This document shows, piece after piece, positions 35,966 to 43,510 of a DNA stretch of 64,000 nucleotides. The notes under the pieces are model-generated. The model was not told the origin of the DNA. It searched no databases and saw nothing but the letters and a program-made list of their open reading frames with translations. Every line of letters begins with the position of its first letter. The first letter of the stretch is position 1. The translations under genes and the position numbers were made by a program. The DNA is taken from NCBI GenBank assembly GCA_026224825.1, contig JAMFRO010000002.1:186001-250000 (forward strand), in the 5' to 3' direction. Origin of the DNA: a bacterium (GTDB taxonomy: Bacteria > Pseudomonadota > Alphaproteobacteria > Acetobacterales > Acetobacteraceae).

Positions 35966-36856
35966 TCAGACCTTCGGGTCCGTCAGCCCGGTGGCGCGGA
36001 TGCGGGCGGCCTCTTCATCCCATCCAGCGCGCTCGACCACGCGCAGGAACAAATCAACCTTCTTCTCCAGCAACTTACTCAGCTCGGCCCGCGCCCTGGC
36101 GCCAATCTCACGGATGCGCGCCCCCTTCGCCCCGATGAGAATCCCCTTATGCCCGGCCCGCGAAACATAGATCACCGCATCGATACGGATCTTCTTCCCC
36201 TGCTCCTTGAAACTTTCCGTCTCCACCGTGGCGCCATACGGCACCTCATCGCGCGTCTGCAAAAAAATCTGCTCCCGCACAATCTCAGCGGCGAGCAGCC
36301 GGTCCGGCAGATCGGTAAGGTCGTCCTCCGGGTAGAGGTATGGGCTTTCGGGCAGTTTGGCGGTGCAGAAATCCAGCAGCACCTCGATGCCATCGCCCTT
36401 GTTGGCGGAGATCATGAAGACCTGTTCGAAATCCGCCAGCGTCGCCAGCTCCTGCGTCAGCGGCAGCAGTTTCTGCCGGTCGATGAGGTCGATCTTGTTC
36501 AGCACCAGCCCCAATTTGCGTCCCGCAGTGGCAACCTGGGCGATGATCTCGCGCACCGCATTGGTCAGCCCGGCCTTGGCATCCACCAGCAGCAGCACGT
36601 AATCCGCCTCACTTGCGCCATCCCAAGCCGCCGCCACCATGGCGCGGTCCAGCCGGCGCTTGGGCGCAAAAATACCCGGCGTATCCACAAATATAATCTG
36701 CGCCTCGCCACGCACCAGCAGCCCCAGCACCCGGGCGCGGGTGGTCTGGGCCTTGGGCGTGACAATGGAGATTTTCGCCCCCGTCAGCCGGTTGAGCAAA
36801 GTGGATTTACCCGCATTCGGGGCGCCAATGAGAGCAATAAAACCGCAACGGGTCAT
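35966..36856 (-). CDS. era: GTPase Era
   Basis: A 296-residue 16S rRNA maturation GTPase. It shows G1 GAPNAGKST (11-19), G3 DTPG, G4 NKID and a C-terminal KH domain with GHKGILIGAKGARIREIG. The order rnc-era and the four-base overlap with rnc are standard. It ends flush against a membrane-protein gene, so essential and envelope genes appear to share a transcript here. Confidence 0.97.
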   Translation of the reverse strand: MTRCGFIALIGAPNAGKSTLLNRLTGAKISIVTPKAQTTRARVLGLLVRGEAQIIFVDTPGIFAPKRRLDRAMVAAAWDGASEADYVLLLVDAKAGLTNAVREIIAQVATAGRKLGLVLNKIDLIDRQKLLPLTQELATLADFEQVFMISANKGDGIEVLLDFCTAKLPESPYLYPEDDLTDLPDRLLAAEIVREQIFLQTRDEVPYGATVETESFKEQGKKIRIDAVIYVSRAGHKGILIGAKGARIREIGARARAELSKLLEKKVDLFLRVVERAGWDEEAARIRATGLTDPKV

Positions 36857-37557
36857 GGTGGTAACATTCCTAAAAGCATTCTGGCCGCCTCTTGTTCGGC
36901 GGCGCGTTTGGCCCCAGCTCTGGCCTCGGCGGTATTCTTACCTACGGCAACACGTATCACGAAAGACGGCGCGTGTGAGGGGCCTGATTGTTCAACCACC
37001 GTATAGGCCGGCAGCGCCAGCGCGCGTTTCAGCGCCCATTCCTGCAACGCCGTCTTCGGGTCCTTCGGCGGTGCAGCTTGCGCGCCCACCACGCTCTCCA
37101 TCATGCGCCGGACAAAATCCCGCGCCGCCGGCAGCCCGGCATCCAGATATAGCGCCCCGATCAGCGCCTCCAGCGCATCGGCCAGCACATTGGCCTGGCC
37201 CGAAACCCCGCGCCTGGCCTCGCCCGGCGCCACGCTGATCATCTCCGCCAACCCATGCGCCTCGGCCACCGCCGCAAGTGCTGGTTTGGACACGAGTGCG
37301 GCCAGCCGCGGGCCCAATTTGCCCTCCTGCTCATTGGGAAACCGCTCGATCAGCCATTCCGCGATGATCAGCCCCAGCACCCGGTCGCCGATAAACTCCA
37401 ACCGCTCGTTGGAGCCCACGCCCTTGGCCCCGGCGGCGGAGCGATGCGTCAGCGCCTCATTAAGCAGCTCTGCTTGCGCGAATTCATGGCCCAGCAGCGC
37501 CTGCGCCTGCGCCTGCACCTCCGCGCTGGCAACCGGGGCCGGGGCCTTGCGGCTCAT
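36853..37557 (-). CDS. rnc: Ribonuclease III
   Basis: A 234-residue double-stranded-RNA endonuclease. The signature NERLEFIGDRVLGLIIAEW replaces the common GDSVL with GDRVL. The second catalytic acidic cluster is ADALEALIGALYLDAG. A double-stranded RNA-binding domain fills ~160-234 (DPKTALQEWALKRALALPAY). It sits between lepB (seven-base gap) and era (four-base overlap), the usual arrangement in alphaproteobacteria. Confidence 0.96.
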   Translation of the reverse strand: MSRKAPAPVASAEVQAQAQALLGHEFAQAELLNEALTHRSAAGAKGVGSNERLEFIGDRVLGLIIAEWLIERFPNEQEGKLGPRLAALVSKPALAAVAEAHGLAEMISVAPGEARRGVSGQANVLADALEALIGALYLDAGLPAARDFVRRMMESVVGAQAAPPKDPKTALQEWALKRALALPAYTVVEQSGPSHAPSFVIRVAVGKNTAEARAGAKRAAEQEAARMLLGMLPP

Positions 37558-37564
37558 GAACCGC

Positions 37565-38371
37565 TCACGAAATTTCCTTGAACATCCGGCCCCAGCGGAT
37601 CTCGAACGGCCAGTACCAGATTTCCCAGAACGGGTGCGTCAGATCGATGGAGAAGAAGATCATGCTGGCCGGGCCGACGAGATTTTCAAACGGCACATAG
37701 CCGACCGGCCCGTCGAGAAAGCGCGAATCCTCGGAATCATCGCGGTTGTCGCCCATCATGAACAGATCGCCCGCCGGCACTGTGTACACGGGCGTGTTGT
37801 TCTGGTCGAAAACACCATCCTGGCCCGGGCCGTCGGTACGCTTGAGGATGGAATGCACACGCCCATTGGGCAGGGTCTCGGCATAATCGCGCGCCAGCAC
37901 CGGGCCGGTATAATAGCTCGCACCATCGCCGAACCTGTCGCTATCGTCGCTATAAGTACCCTGGTCCTGGCGCGGCACGATCGCACCGTTGATGTAGAGC
38001 TGCCCGGCCGTCACCTGGATGGTATCACCCGGCAGGCCGATGACGCGCTTGATGAAATCCACATCCAGCGCGCCGGGCGGGCGGAACACCACCACATCGC
38101 CGCGCTTGGGCCCGCGCGCGGGCCAGCGGCCAGAGAACAAATCCGGCGAAAAGGGGAAGGAGAAATGCGAATAACCATAGGCGAATTTGTTCACCACCAG
38201 ATAATCGCCCACCAGCAGCGTCGGCACCATGGAACCGGAGGGGATATAGAAGGGCTCAAACCAGAAAGTATGGATCAGCACCGCGATCAGCCCGGCCGAG
38301 AGGATGGTCTTTACAAATTCGACAAAGGACCCGCCGAGCCCGTCATCCTGTTTCCGGTTGTTACGCGCCAT
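37565..38371 (-). CDS. lepB: Signal peptidase I (second copy)
   Basis: A 268-residue type I signal peptidase that removes Sec/Tat signal peptides at the periplasmic face. It has one membrane anchor (~19-38), the catalytic Ser47 in IPSGSMVPT and Lys108 in FIKRVIGLPGD, then GDNRDDSEDSRF. It is longer than its upstream twin because of an insert around 140-195 (DRFGDGASYYTGPVLARDY). Together with rnc and era it forms the normal lepB-rnc-era order. Confidence 0.95.
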   Translation of the reverse strand: MARNNRKQDDGLGGSFVEFVKTILSAGLIAVLIHTFWFEPFYIPSGSMVPTLLVGDYLVVNKFAYGYSHFSFPFSPDLFSGRWPARGPKRGDVVVFRPPGALDVDFIKRVIGLPGDTIQVTAGQLYINGAIVPRQDQGTYSDDSDRFGDGASYYTGPVLARDYAETLPNGRVHSILKRTDGPGQDGVFDQNNTPVYTVPAGDLFMMGDNRDDSEDSRFLDGPVGYVPFENLVGPASMIFFSIDLTHPFWEIWYWPFEIRWGRMFKEIS

Positions 38372-38440
38372 ATAGACTTAACCTCATTATAGAGTGCCGC
38401 ATCAAACGCCGCCGCATCAGCTTGTCAAGGAAACGGCCGC

Positions 38441-38516
38441 TAGAGCAAGATCGCTTCAAGGGCGATTCACGGTTGCGGCCGCTCAAGATGAGCGGACCTC
38501 AACCGATCGCGCTCTA
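38441..38516. repeat. TAGAGC...GCTCTA dispersed inverted repeat
   Basis: Arms TAGAGCAAGATCG (38441) and CGATCGCGCTCTA (ending 38516) pair at 11 of 13 positions. A second stem, GCGGCCGC-like, lies within. Repeats bounded by TAGAGC/GCTCTA are common between genes in alphaproteobacteria. The right arm supplies the TAG stop of the upstream lepB copy. Confidence 0.6.
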
Positions 38517-39245
38517 ATGCACCAAGTGGAAGAACCGCCCCCAGCGCAATTCGCCGGGCCATTGCCAGAATTCCCAACCTGGCGCCCGCAAATCCGCCGA
38601 ACCCAGGATGAACACCGCCGGCCCAAGCAGATTCGCCGCCGGCACATAGCCCACCGGCCCGTCCAAAAAGCGCGAATCCTCGGAATTGTCGCGGTTATCG
38701 CCCATCAGGAAGTAATCCCCGGCCGGCACGGTATACACCTGGGTATTATTGGCAAACCCCTGGTCGGTGAGCTTCAAAATGGCATGCACCTTGCCGCCCG
38801 GCAGGGTCTCGGAGAATTTCTCCGCCACCACCGGCCCGCCGCCGCTATCATCCACATAAGTGCCCTGCTCCACCCGCGGCACCTGCTGGCCGTTGATATA
38901 AAGCTGCCCGCCGGTCACCTGGAGCGTGTCGCCCGGCAGGCCGATCAGGCGTTTGACGTAGACCTCACTGCGATCATTGGGCGGCACGAACACCACCACA
39001 TCACCCCGCCTGGGCGCGTGGCCCAGAATCCGCCCCGCGAACAAATCCGGGGCGAACGGCAGCGAATAGCGCGAAAACCCATAGGCAAACTTGTTCACAA
39101 ACAGATAATCACCCACCAGCAGGCTCGGCACCATGGAGCCGGAGGGAATCCAGAACGGCTCGAACAGAAAACTATGGATGCCCATAGCCACCACCAGCGC
39201 CACCACAATTGTTTTCACGGTCTCGATAACGCTCTGTTTCATCAA
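38514..39245 (-). CDS. lepB: Signal peptidase I (first copy)
   Basis: A 243-residue paralogue of the next gene. It has the anchor at ~9-27, catalytic Ser37 (IPSGSMVPS), Lys98 (YVKRLIGLPGD) and GDNRDNSEDSRF. Both copies keep every catalytic residue, so both are probably active; two enzymes may share substrates of different kinds. A 142-base gap with a dispersed repeat separates them. It diverges from the D,D-carboxypeptidase gene at 39356. Confidence 0.95.
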   Translation of the reverse strand: MMKQSVIETVKTIVVALVVAMGIHSFLFEPFWIPSGSMVPSLLVGDYLFVNKFAYGFSRYSLPFAPDLFAGRILGHAPRRGDVVVFVPPNDRSEVYVKRLIGLPGDTLQVTGGQLYINGQQVPRVEQGTYVDDSGGGPVVAEKFSETLPGGKVHAILKLTDQGFANNTQVYTVPAGDYFLMGDNRDNSEDSRFLDGPVGYVPAANLLGPAVFILGSADLRAPGWEFWQWPGELRWGRFFHLVH

Positions 39246-39355
39246 TATTGCCCGTCCTTAATGTCGGGGTTACTACGCGCGGCTTGCGGCTTGTCAATAA
39301 ATGGGTGCAGAGAGAGCCCGATTTGCCCGACCTGCCAGGGAGACCGATTCGGCAC

Positions 39356-40612
39356 ATGTTCAACCATTCCACCGCGTCATGCTTGGCGCTGGCCGCAGCC
39401 CTAACCTGCTCCGCCCCGGCTTTAGCCAAAACGCACCACCATGCCGCCGGCCCCGCCCCCAGCGCCGGTGCCACCGATAAAATCGGTGCCACAGCAGCAC
39501 CCACCGGCCCCGCCCCGGTGCCCGACAGCCCGGCCGGTGACAAATCCACCCCCGTCCCGCCCACCCTGCCGGACATGACAGCCTACGTGCTGATGGATTC
39601 CGCCACCGGCGCCATCCTGGCCGAGGCCGCCCCGCATCTCTCGCTCCCCCCCGCCAGCCTGACCAAGCTGATGACCGCCCATCTCGTCTACCAGGCCCTA
39701 CACACCGGCGGCCTAAAACCTGACCAGACCGTAACCGTCTCGGTCAACGCCTGGCACCAGCAAGGCTCATTCATGTCCATCGACACCACCTCCGTGGTGA
39801 ACGTGGACCAGCTCCTGCACGGGCTGATCATCGATTCCGGCAACGACGCCGCCGTGGCCCTGGCCGAACAGGTCGCGGGCAGCACCGACGCCTTCGTGCA
39901 AATAATGAACAAAACCGCCGCCCAGCTCGGGCTGACGGACACCAACTACGTCAACGTCACCGGCCTGCCGGACCCAGCTTTGCATACCTCGGCCATGGAC
40001 GTGGCCCTGCTCAGCCGCGCCATATTGCAGGACGAGCCCGAGATCCTCGACATCTCCAAACAGCCCAGCTTCACCTGGAACAACATCACCCAACAGAGCT
40101 GGAACCCGGTTCTCAAGGTGGACCCCACCGTGGACGGGCTGAAAACCGGCCTCACCAAGGAAAGCGGCCATTGCATCGATGCCACAGCCCTGCGCGGCAA
40201 TCTGCGCATGATCGCCGTGGTAACCGGCGGCCCCACCTGGCATGAGAGCACAGCGGCCATCGAAACCCTGCTCGCCTACGGCCAGAAATTCTTCACCGAT
40301 ACCACCATCGCCACGGCAGGCGCTACGATCGATACGCTGAAGAGCAACGATCTGGACGGCGGTTCAGTACAAGTGGGTGCAGCCCAGGACGTATCCCTGA
40401 CGCTGCCGGTGGATGCGGCAAGTGGCATCACCCACAGCATCGCCTATAATGCCGACCTCACCCAAGGTGTCACCAAAGGCGAAGTCCTGGGCAGCGTGAG
40501 CTACAGCGCCGGCGGCAAAATCATCACCACCGTCCCGGTGGTAGCACTGGCGGACGCCCCCCCCGCCAGCTTTACAACAAAACTAAAAGCAAAACTGCGG
40601 AGCTGGCTATGA
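39356..40612 (+). CDS. D-alanyl-D-alanine carboxypeptidase (PBP5/DacA type)
   Basis: A 418-residue S11 penicillin-binding protein that trims the terminal D-Ala of peptidoglycan stem peptides. The start at 39356 gives a signal peptide (MFNHSTASCLALAAALTCSA, cut after ALA); the 36-codon longer frame has none. A His/Pro/Ala-rich spacer (25-70) precedes the catalytic domain with SLTK (101-104), SGN (161-163) and KTG (263-265). A beta-rich C-terminal domain and an amphipathic end (TKLKAKLRSWL) should anchor it to the membrane. Its stop overlaps the DUF3297 start. Confidence 0.93.
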   Translation: MFNHSTASCLALAAALTCSAPALAKTHHHAAGPAPSAGATDKIGATAAPTGPAPVPDSPAGDKSTPVPPTLPDMTAYVLMDSATGAILAEAAPHLSLPPASLTKLMTAHLVYQALHTGGLKPDQTVTVSVNAWHQQGSFMSIDTTSVVNVDQLLHGLIIDSGNDAAVALAEQVAGSTDAFVQIMNKTAAQLGLTDTNYVNVTGLPDPALHTSAMDVALLSRAILQDEPEILDISKQPSFTWNNITQQSWNPVLKVDPTVDGLKTGLTKESGHCIDATALRGNLRMIAVVTGGPTWHESTAAIETLLAYGQKFFTDTTIATAGATIDTLKSNDLDGGSVQVGAAQDVSLTLPVDAASGITHSIAYNADLTQGVTKGEVLGSVSYSAGGKIITTVPVVALADAPPASFTTKLKAKLRSWL

Positions 40613-40857
40613 GCGACACCCCCCCGGACCACCTGTCCATCGACCCCGACAGCAAATTCTTCAACGAGGAAATTTTGAATCGCGGCATCGGCATCCGATT
40701 CAACGGCGTCGAGAAAACAAATATCGAAGAATACTCCGTCACCGAAGGCTGGGTAAAAGTCTCCCTCGGCAAAACGGTGGACCGCCACGGCAAGCCCCTG
40801 ACGATGAAGCTCAAGGGCAAGGTCGAGCCCTATTTCAAGGGTGACGCGGAGGCGTAA
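40609..40857 (+). CDS. DUF3297 family protein
   Basis: An 82-residue protein, MSDTPPDHLSIDPDSKFFNE, matching the small DUF3297 family found across proteobacteria. It has a central beta-rich part (GIGIRFNGVEKTNIEEYSV) and ends GKVEPYFKGDAEA. The function is unknown. It overlaps the carboxypeptidase stop by four bases and is probably co-expressed with it. Confidence 0.85.
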   Translation: MSDTPPDHLSIDPDSKFFNEEILNRGIGIRFNGVEKTNIEEYSVTEGWVKVSLGKTVDRHGKPLTMKLKGKVEPYFKGDAEA

Positions 40858-40896
40858 TCAGCATGGTTTCGCGGCACGGCTGAAACGGTTGGCAGC

Positions 40897-41466
40897 ATGG
40901 GATTGTTCCTCTCAGCAGCAAAACCCTTGCTCCTGGACCTCGCCTCCACCCTGGTTTTTCTGGGCGTGTTTCTGCTCACCGGCAATCTGCCCCTGGCGGT
41001 CGTTCTGGGAATGCTTCTGGGCGCCGCGCAGATCGCCCTAACCTATGTGCAAAAGCAACCCGCCGGCGCATTGCAATGGCTCAGCTTTTTTACCGTGCTC
41101 GGCTCGGGTGCCGCCACCCTCATAACGCACGATCCCCGGTTCGTGATGCTCAAGCCCAGCCTGATCTACCTGGTGGCCGGGACTGTGATGTTGAAGCCAG
41201 GTTGGATGATCCGCTATCTGCCACCGTCTGGGAAACAATCGGTGCCGGACATCGCAACCATCTTCGGCTTCATCTGGGCCGGGCTGATGTTCACCAGCGC
41301 CATACTCAATGTCTATGTGGCCTGGAATTTTGGCCTGCGCGAATGGTCACATATCATGCCGGCCTTCGCCCTCATCACAAAAGCCAGCCTGTTTGTAATT
41401 TCCTTCGCCACGATGCGCACCATCGGCAAACGGCGCCACCCGCAAACGCCGCTCGCCACGGCCTGA
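40897..41466 (+). CDS. yciB: YciB/IspA-type inner-membrane septation protein
   Basis: A 189-residue protein with five to six helices. GLFLSAAKPLLLDLASTLVF, the central PSLIYLVAGTVMLKPGWMIR and WAGLMFTSAILNVYVAWNF match the intracellular septation protein A (YciB) family involved in envelope integrity and division. The ATG at 40897 follows the DUF3297 stop by 39 bases. The stretch to 41574 shows no gene. Confidence 0.9.
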   Translation: MGLFLSAAKPLLLDLASTLVFLGVFLLTGNLPLAVVLGMLLGAAQIALTYVQKQPAGALQWLSFFTVLGSGAATLITHDPRFVMLKPSLIYLVAGTVMLKPGWMIRYLPPSGKQSVPDIATIFGFIWAGLMFTSAILNVYVAWNFGLREWSHIMPAFALITKASLFVISFATMRTIGKRRHPQTPLATA

Positions 41467-41574
41467 CAGCCCTGGCTTAGAGATCCATGTGCGATCCGCA
41501 TGCTAAAAGCCTATCGGCCACCGCCGGGCTAATCGCCGCTGGACGGCCGCCAGAGTGGCTTCTCAAACGGTCTC

Positions 41575-41846
41575 TCAATCCTCCGGCGTTTCGCTATGCC
41601 ACACATCGATTAACCCCGCCTAGTAGCAGCCCGCCGAAAACGCATTGAGCAATCCTCCATTTCGCTCACCACATTGTCCTCGACGCTGGCACCCACCATA
41701 CGCCAAAAGAACCGCGCCAGAATCCGGGCCTGATCCTCGTTGCCGATCACACCAGTCTCGATAATCGCGACCGCGGCGGCATCCCCCAGCTCCTGCGCGT
41801 ATGCCAGCGCCAGTGCGCGGTCAGCCTTGAGTCTGAACGGGATCAA
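41575..41846 (-). pseudogene. Decayed paralogue of the 41911-42183 small gene
   Basis: The first ~65 codons (MIPFRLKADRALALAYAQEL, later ILARFFWRMVGASVEDNVVSEME) parallel the 41911-42183 product. After SEMED the frame breaks: relative to the intact copy one base is missing in GAGAATTTGC versus GAGGATTGC. In the restored frame a CAG codon has become TAG (GCYQAG to GCY-stop), after which WH..(T)PED still matches to the final TGA at 41575. One frameshift plus one nonsense mutation mark it as a pseudogene, leaving at most a 78-residue truncated product. Confidence 0.8.
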
Positions 41847-41910
41847 AGCGTAACCCGTGCGCCCTTAATCACGGCCAGACGCTCCCCACCGGCTAACCCT
41901 CCTGCTTTGC

Positions 41911-42183
41911 TCAATCCTCAGGGATTGCGTCATGCCACATTTTTATAAACCCCGCCTGGTAGCAGGCAGCCGAAAAAGCATTATGCAAATTCTCCATCTC
42001 ACTCTCGACATCTTCCGCAACGCTGGCATCCACCATGCGCCAGTAGAACCGGGCCAAAATCCGGGCCTGATCCACGCTGCCGATCACACCACTTTCGATA
42101 ATGGCCGCCGCTTCCACCTCACCCAGCTCCTGCGCGTAATCCAGCGCCAACTGCCGGTCGGCCTTGAACCTGAATGGGATCAA
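41911..42183 (-). CDS. Small acidic protein, candidate immunity/antitoxin
   Basis: A 90-residue, largely helical and acidic protein: MIPFRFKADRQLALDYAQEL, then ILARFYWRMVDASVAEDVES and MWHDAIPED. I do not recognise a family. Its ATG overlaps the stop of the 155-residue upstream gene by four bases, a coupling common in toxin/antitoxin and effector/immunity pairs, and its size is close to that of the P. aeruginosa Tse2 inhibitor Tsi2 (77 residues). A decayed duplicate follows it. Role as an inhibitor of the upstream product is inference. Confidence 0.65.
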   Translation of the reverse strand: MIPFRFKADRQLALDYAQELGEVEAAAIIESGVIGSVDQARILARFYWRMVDASVAEDVESEMENLHNAFSAACYQAGFIKMWHDAIPED

Positions 42184-42647
42184 AATGCGACCTGCGCATC
42201 TTTAATCACGGACATTCTATCCGCCACCCATTGCAGTTTCGCCCGCAAATCCTGCACCTTCATCCCGGTCACGGCGCACAGCAGATAATGCTGCGGATCC
42301 TTGGGGTCGGCCACGAATTCCAGCCCCGGCGGAATATCAGCGGCGGATAGTATCCAATAAACCTGGATCTGCTTGCCCAGATTGCGCTTGGATTTCATCT
42401 TATGGATTCCCTTCAGATGCTGCCAATGCGCCGAGAAGGACAGGCCATGCACACGTGACGGTAATATCCAATTGCCATCGGCCGAAAACATATAATCGTC
42501 ACGCTGAATGCCACAAATAAGCAGCTTGCTGTTCGAAGCTTCGGTATAAAGCGTGGGGTGCTCACCTTGCGCGATCGGCCGGGCAAACCATTTCTCCAGC
42601 GTGGCCAGATAATCGCGCAGATCCTGCAATGTCTTGAACTGTTCCAA
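42180..42647 (-). CDS. Tse2-like ADP-ribosyltransferase-fold protein (putative toxin)
   Basis: A 155-residue protein. Its C-terminal half has HGLSFSAHWQHLKG, then ADIPPGLEFVADPKDPQHY and TGMKVQDLRAKL. From memory this follows the pattern of Tse2-type toxins: a G-x-S-(F/V) element, then (D/E)IPxxLxxxxD, a His-Tyr pair and a helical end after Met. The N-terminal LYTEAS would correspond to LYR in Tse2, so the Arg is not conserved. There is no signal peptide, which is normal for Tse2. The four-base overlap with a small acidic gene supports a toxin/immunity reading. An unrelated hypothetical protein is the alternative. Confidence 0.5.
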   Translation of the reverse strand: MEQFKTLQDLRDYLATLEKWFARPIAQGEHPTLYTEASNSKLLICGIQRDDYMFSADGNWILPSRVHGLSFSAHWQHLKGIHKMKSKRNLGKQIQVYWILSAADIPPGLEFVADPKDPQHYLLCAVTGMKVQDLRAKLQWVADRMSVIKDAQVAF

Positions 42648-42746
42648 GTCCGTTTCCCTCCATCCCTGGTCCCGCCGGGCTGTTCAGCCCATGGCCGTTC
42701 CTGTGGTGATGCTTCCAGCATAGCATTATTGGAGAAAGCGTATATC

Positions 42747-43361
42747 CTACCCCGGCCGCCGCATATCCAGCCTATTCTCCGGCCGCACCTCGGCATAAGC
42801 ACTCGGCCCCCCAGCGCGGAGCAAAATCCCCGCCCCGAACGTATCGAACACCCCATCCTTCAGCAGTTCAGGCGCAATATGCACGCCCACCACCTCGCCC
42901 AGCACCAGCCAGGCGCTCGCCAACACACCGGCGGCGGATTTCAACTGCACGATGTCCGCCACCTTGCACTCGAAATTAACCTTTGCTGCCGCCACACGCG
43001 GCGGAGCCACAAGCCGCGAAGGGACTTTTTCCAGCCCGGCCAGCACAAACTCATCCACCCCATAAGCCGCCGGCGCAGATGTCTCATTCATCGCCGCCCC
43101 CAACTCCCGCGTCACCAGATTCCACACGAACTCGCCCGTCTCCCGCACATTGCGCAGAGAATTTTTGGCACCATTCGATGAAAACCCAATAATCGGCGGC
43201 GTATAATTGAACGCATTAAAAAAACTATACGGCGCCAGATTAACGCTCCCGTCACTGCCACGCGTAGACACCCAACCAATCGGCCGCGGCCCCACAATGG
43301 CGTTGAACGGATCGTGCCTCAGCCCATGCCCGCGCGCGGGTTCGTAAAAATACGGCTCCAT
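42747..43361 (-). CDS. Flavin reductase family protein (FMN-binding split barrel)
   Basis: A 204-residue protein: RHDPFNAIVGPRPIGWVSTR, NLAPYSFFNAFNYTPPIIGF and GAKNSLRNVRETGEFVWNLV are the conserved FMN-binding features of the flavin-reductase-like domain. Members supply reduced flavin or are standalone FMN proteins. ATG 43361 lies 146 bases from the diguanylate-cyclase-like gene upstream, with a strong inverted repeat between. The partner oxygenase, if any, is not in the window. Confidence 0.9.
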   Translation of the reverse strand: MEPYFYEPARGHGLRHDPFNAIVGPRPIGWVSTRGSDGSVNLAPYSFFNAFNYTPPIIGFSSNGAKNSLRNVRETGEFVWNLVTRELGAAMNETSAPAAYGVDEFVLAGLEKVPSRLVAPPRVAAAKVNFECKVADIVQLKSAAGVLASAWLVLGEVVGVHIAPELLKDGVFDTFGAGILLRAGGPSAYAEVRPENRLDMRRPG

Positions 43362-43391
43362 CCCACCAACATAGGCAGCTTAACCCTCTTG

Positions 43392-43510
43392 TAAACTCAT
43401 TCTGGTGAGTCAGTTGGCGGTGTTTTTCGAGCACCGGAGCGGAGCGTGCTGAAGCACGTGAGCACCGGAGCGAATAAAAACGCCGCCAAATGGCCGCCAG
43501 AATGAGTTTA
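43392..43510. repeat. 119-bp imperfect palindrome between two minus-strand genes
   Basis: Outer arms TAAACTCATTCTGG (43392-43405) and CCAGAATGAGTTTA (43497-43510) pair perfectly. TGGCGGTGTTTTT and AAAAACGCCGCCA pair inside, and two GCACCGGAGCG copies flank the centre around GAGCGTGCTGAAGCACGTGAG. The right arm includes the TAA stop of the GGDEF gene. Probably a terminator or mobile REP-like element. Confidence 0.75.
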
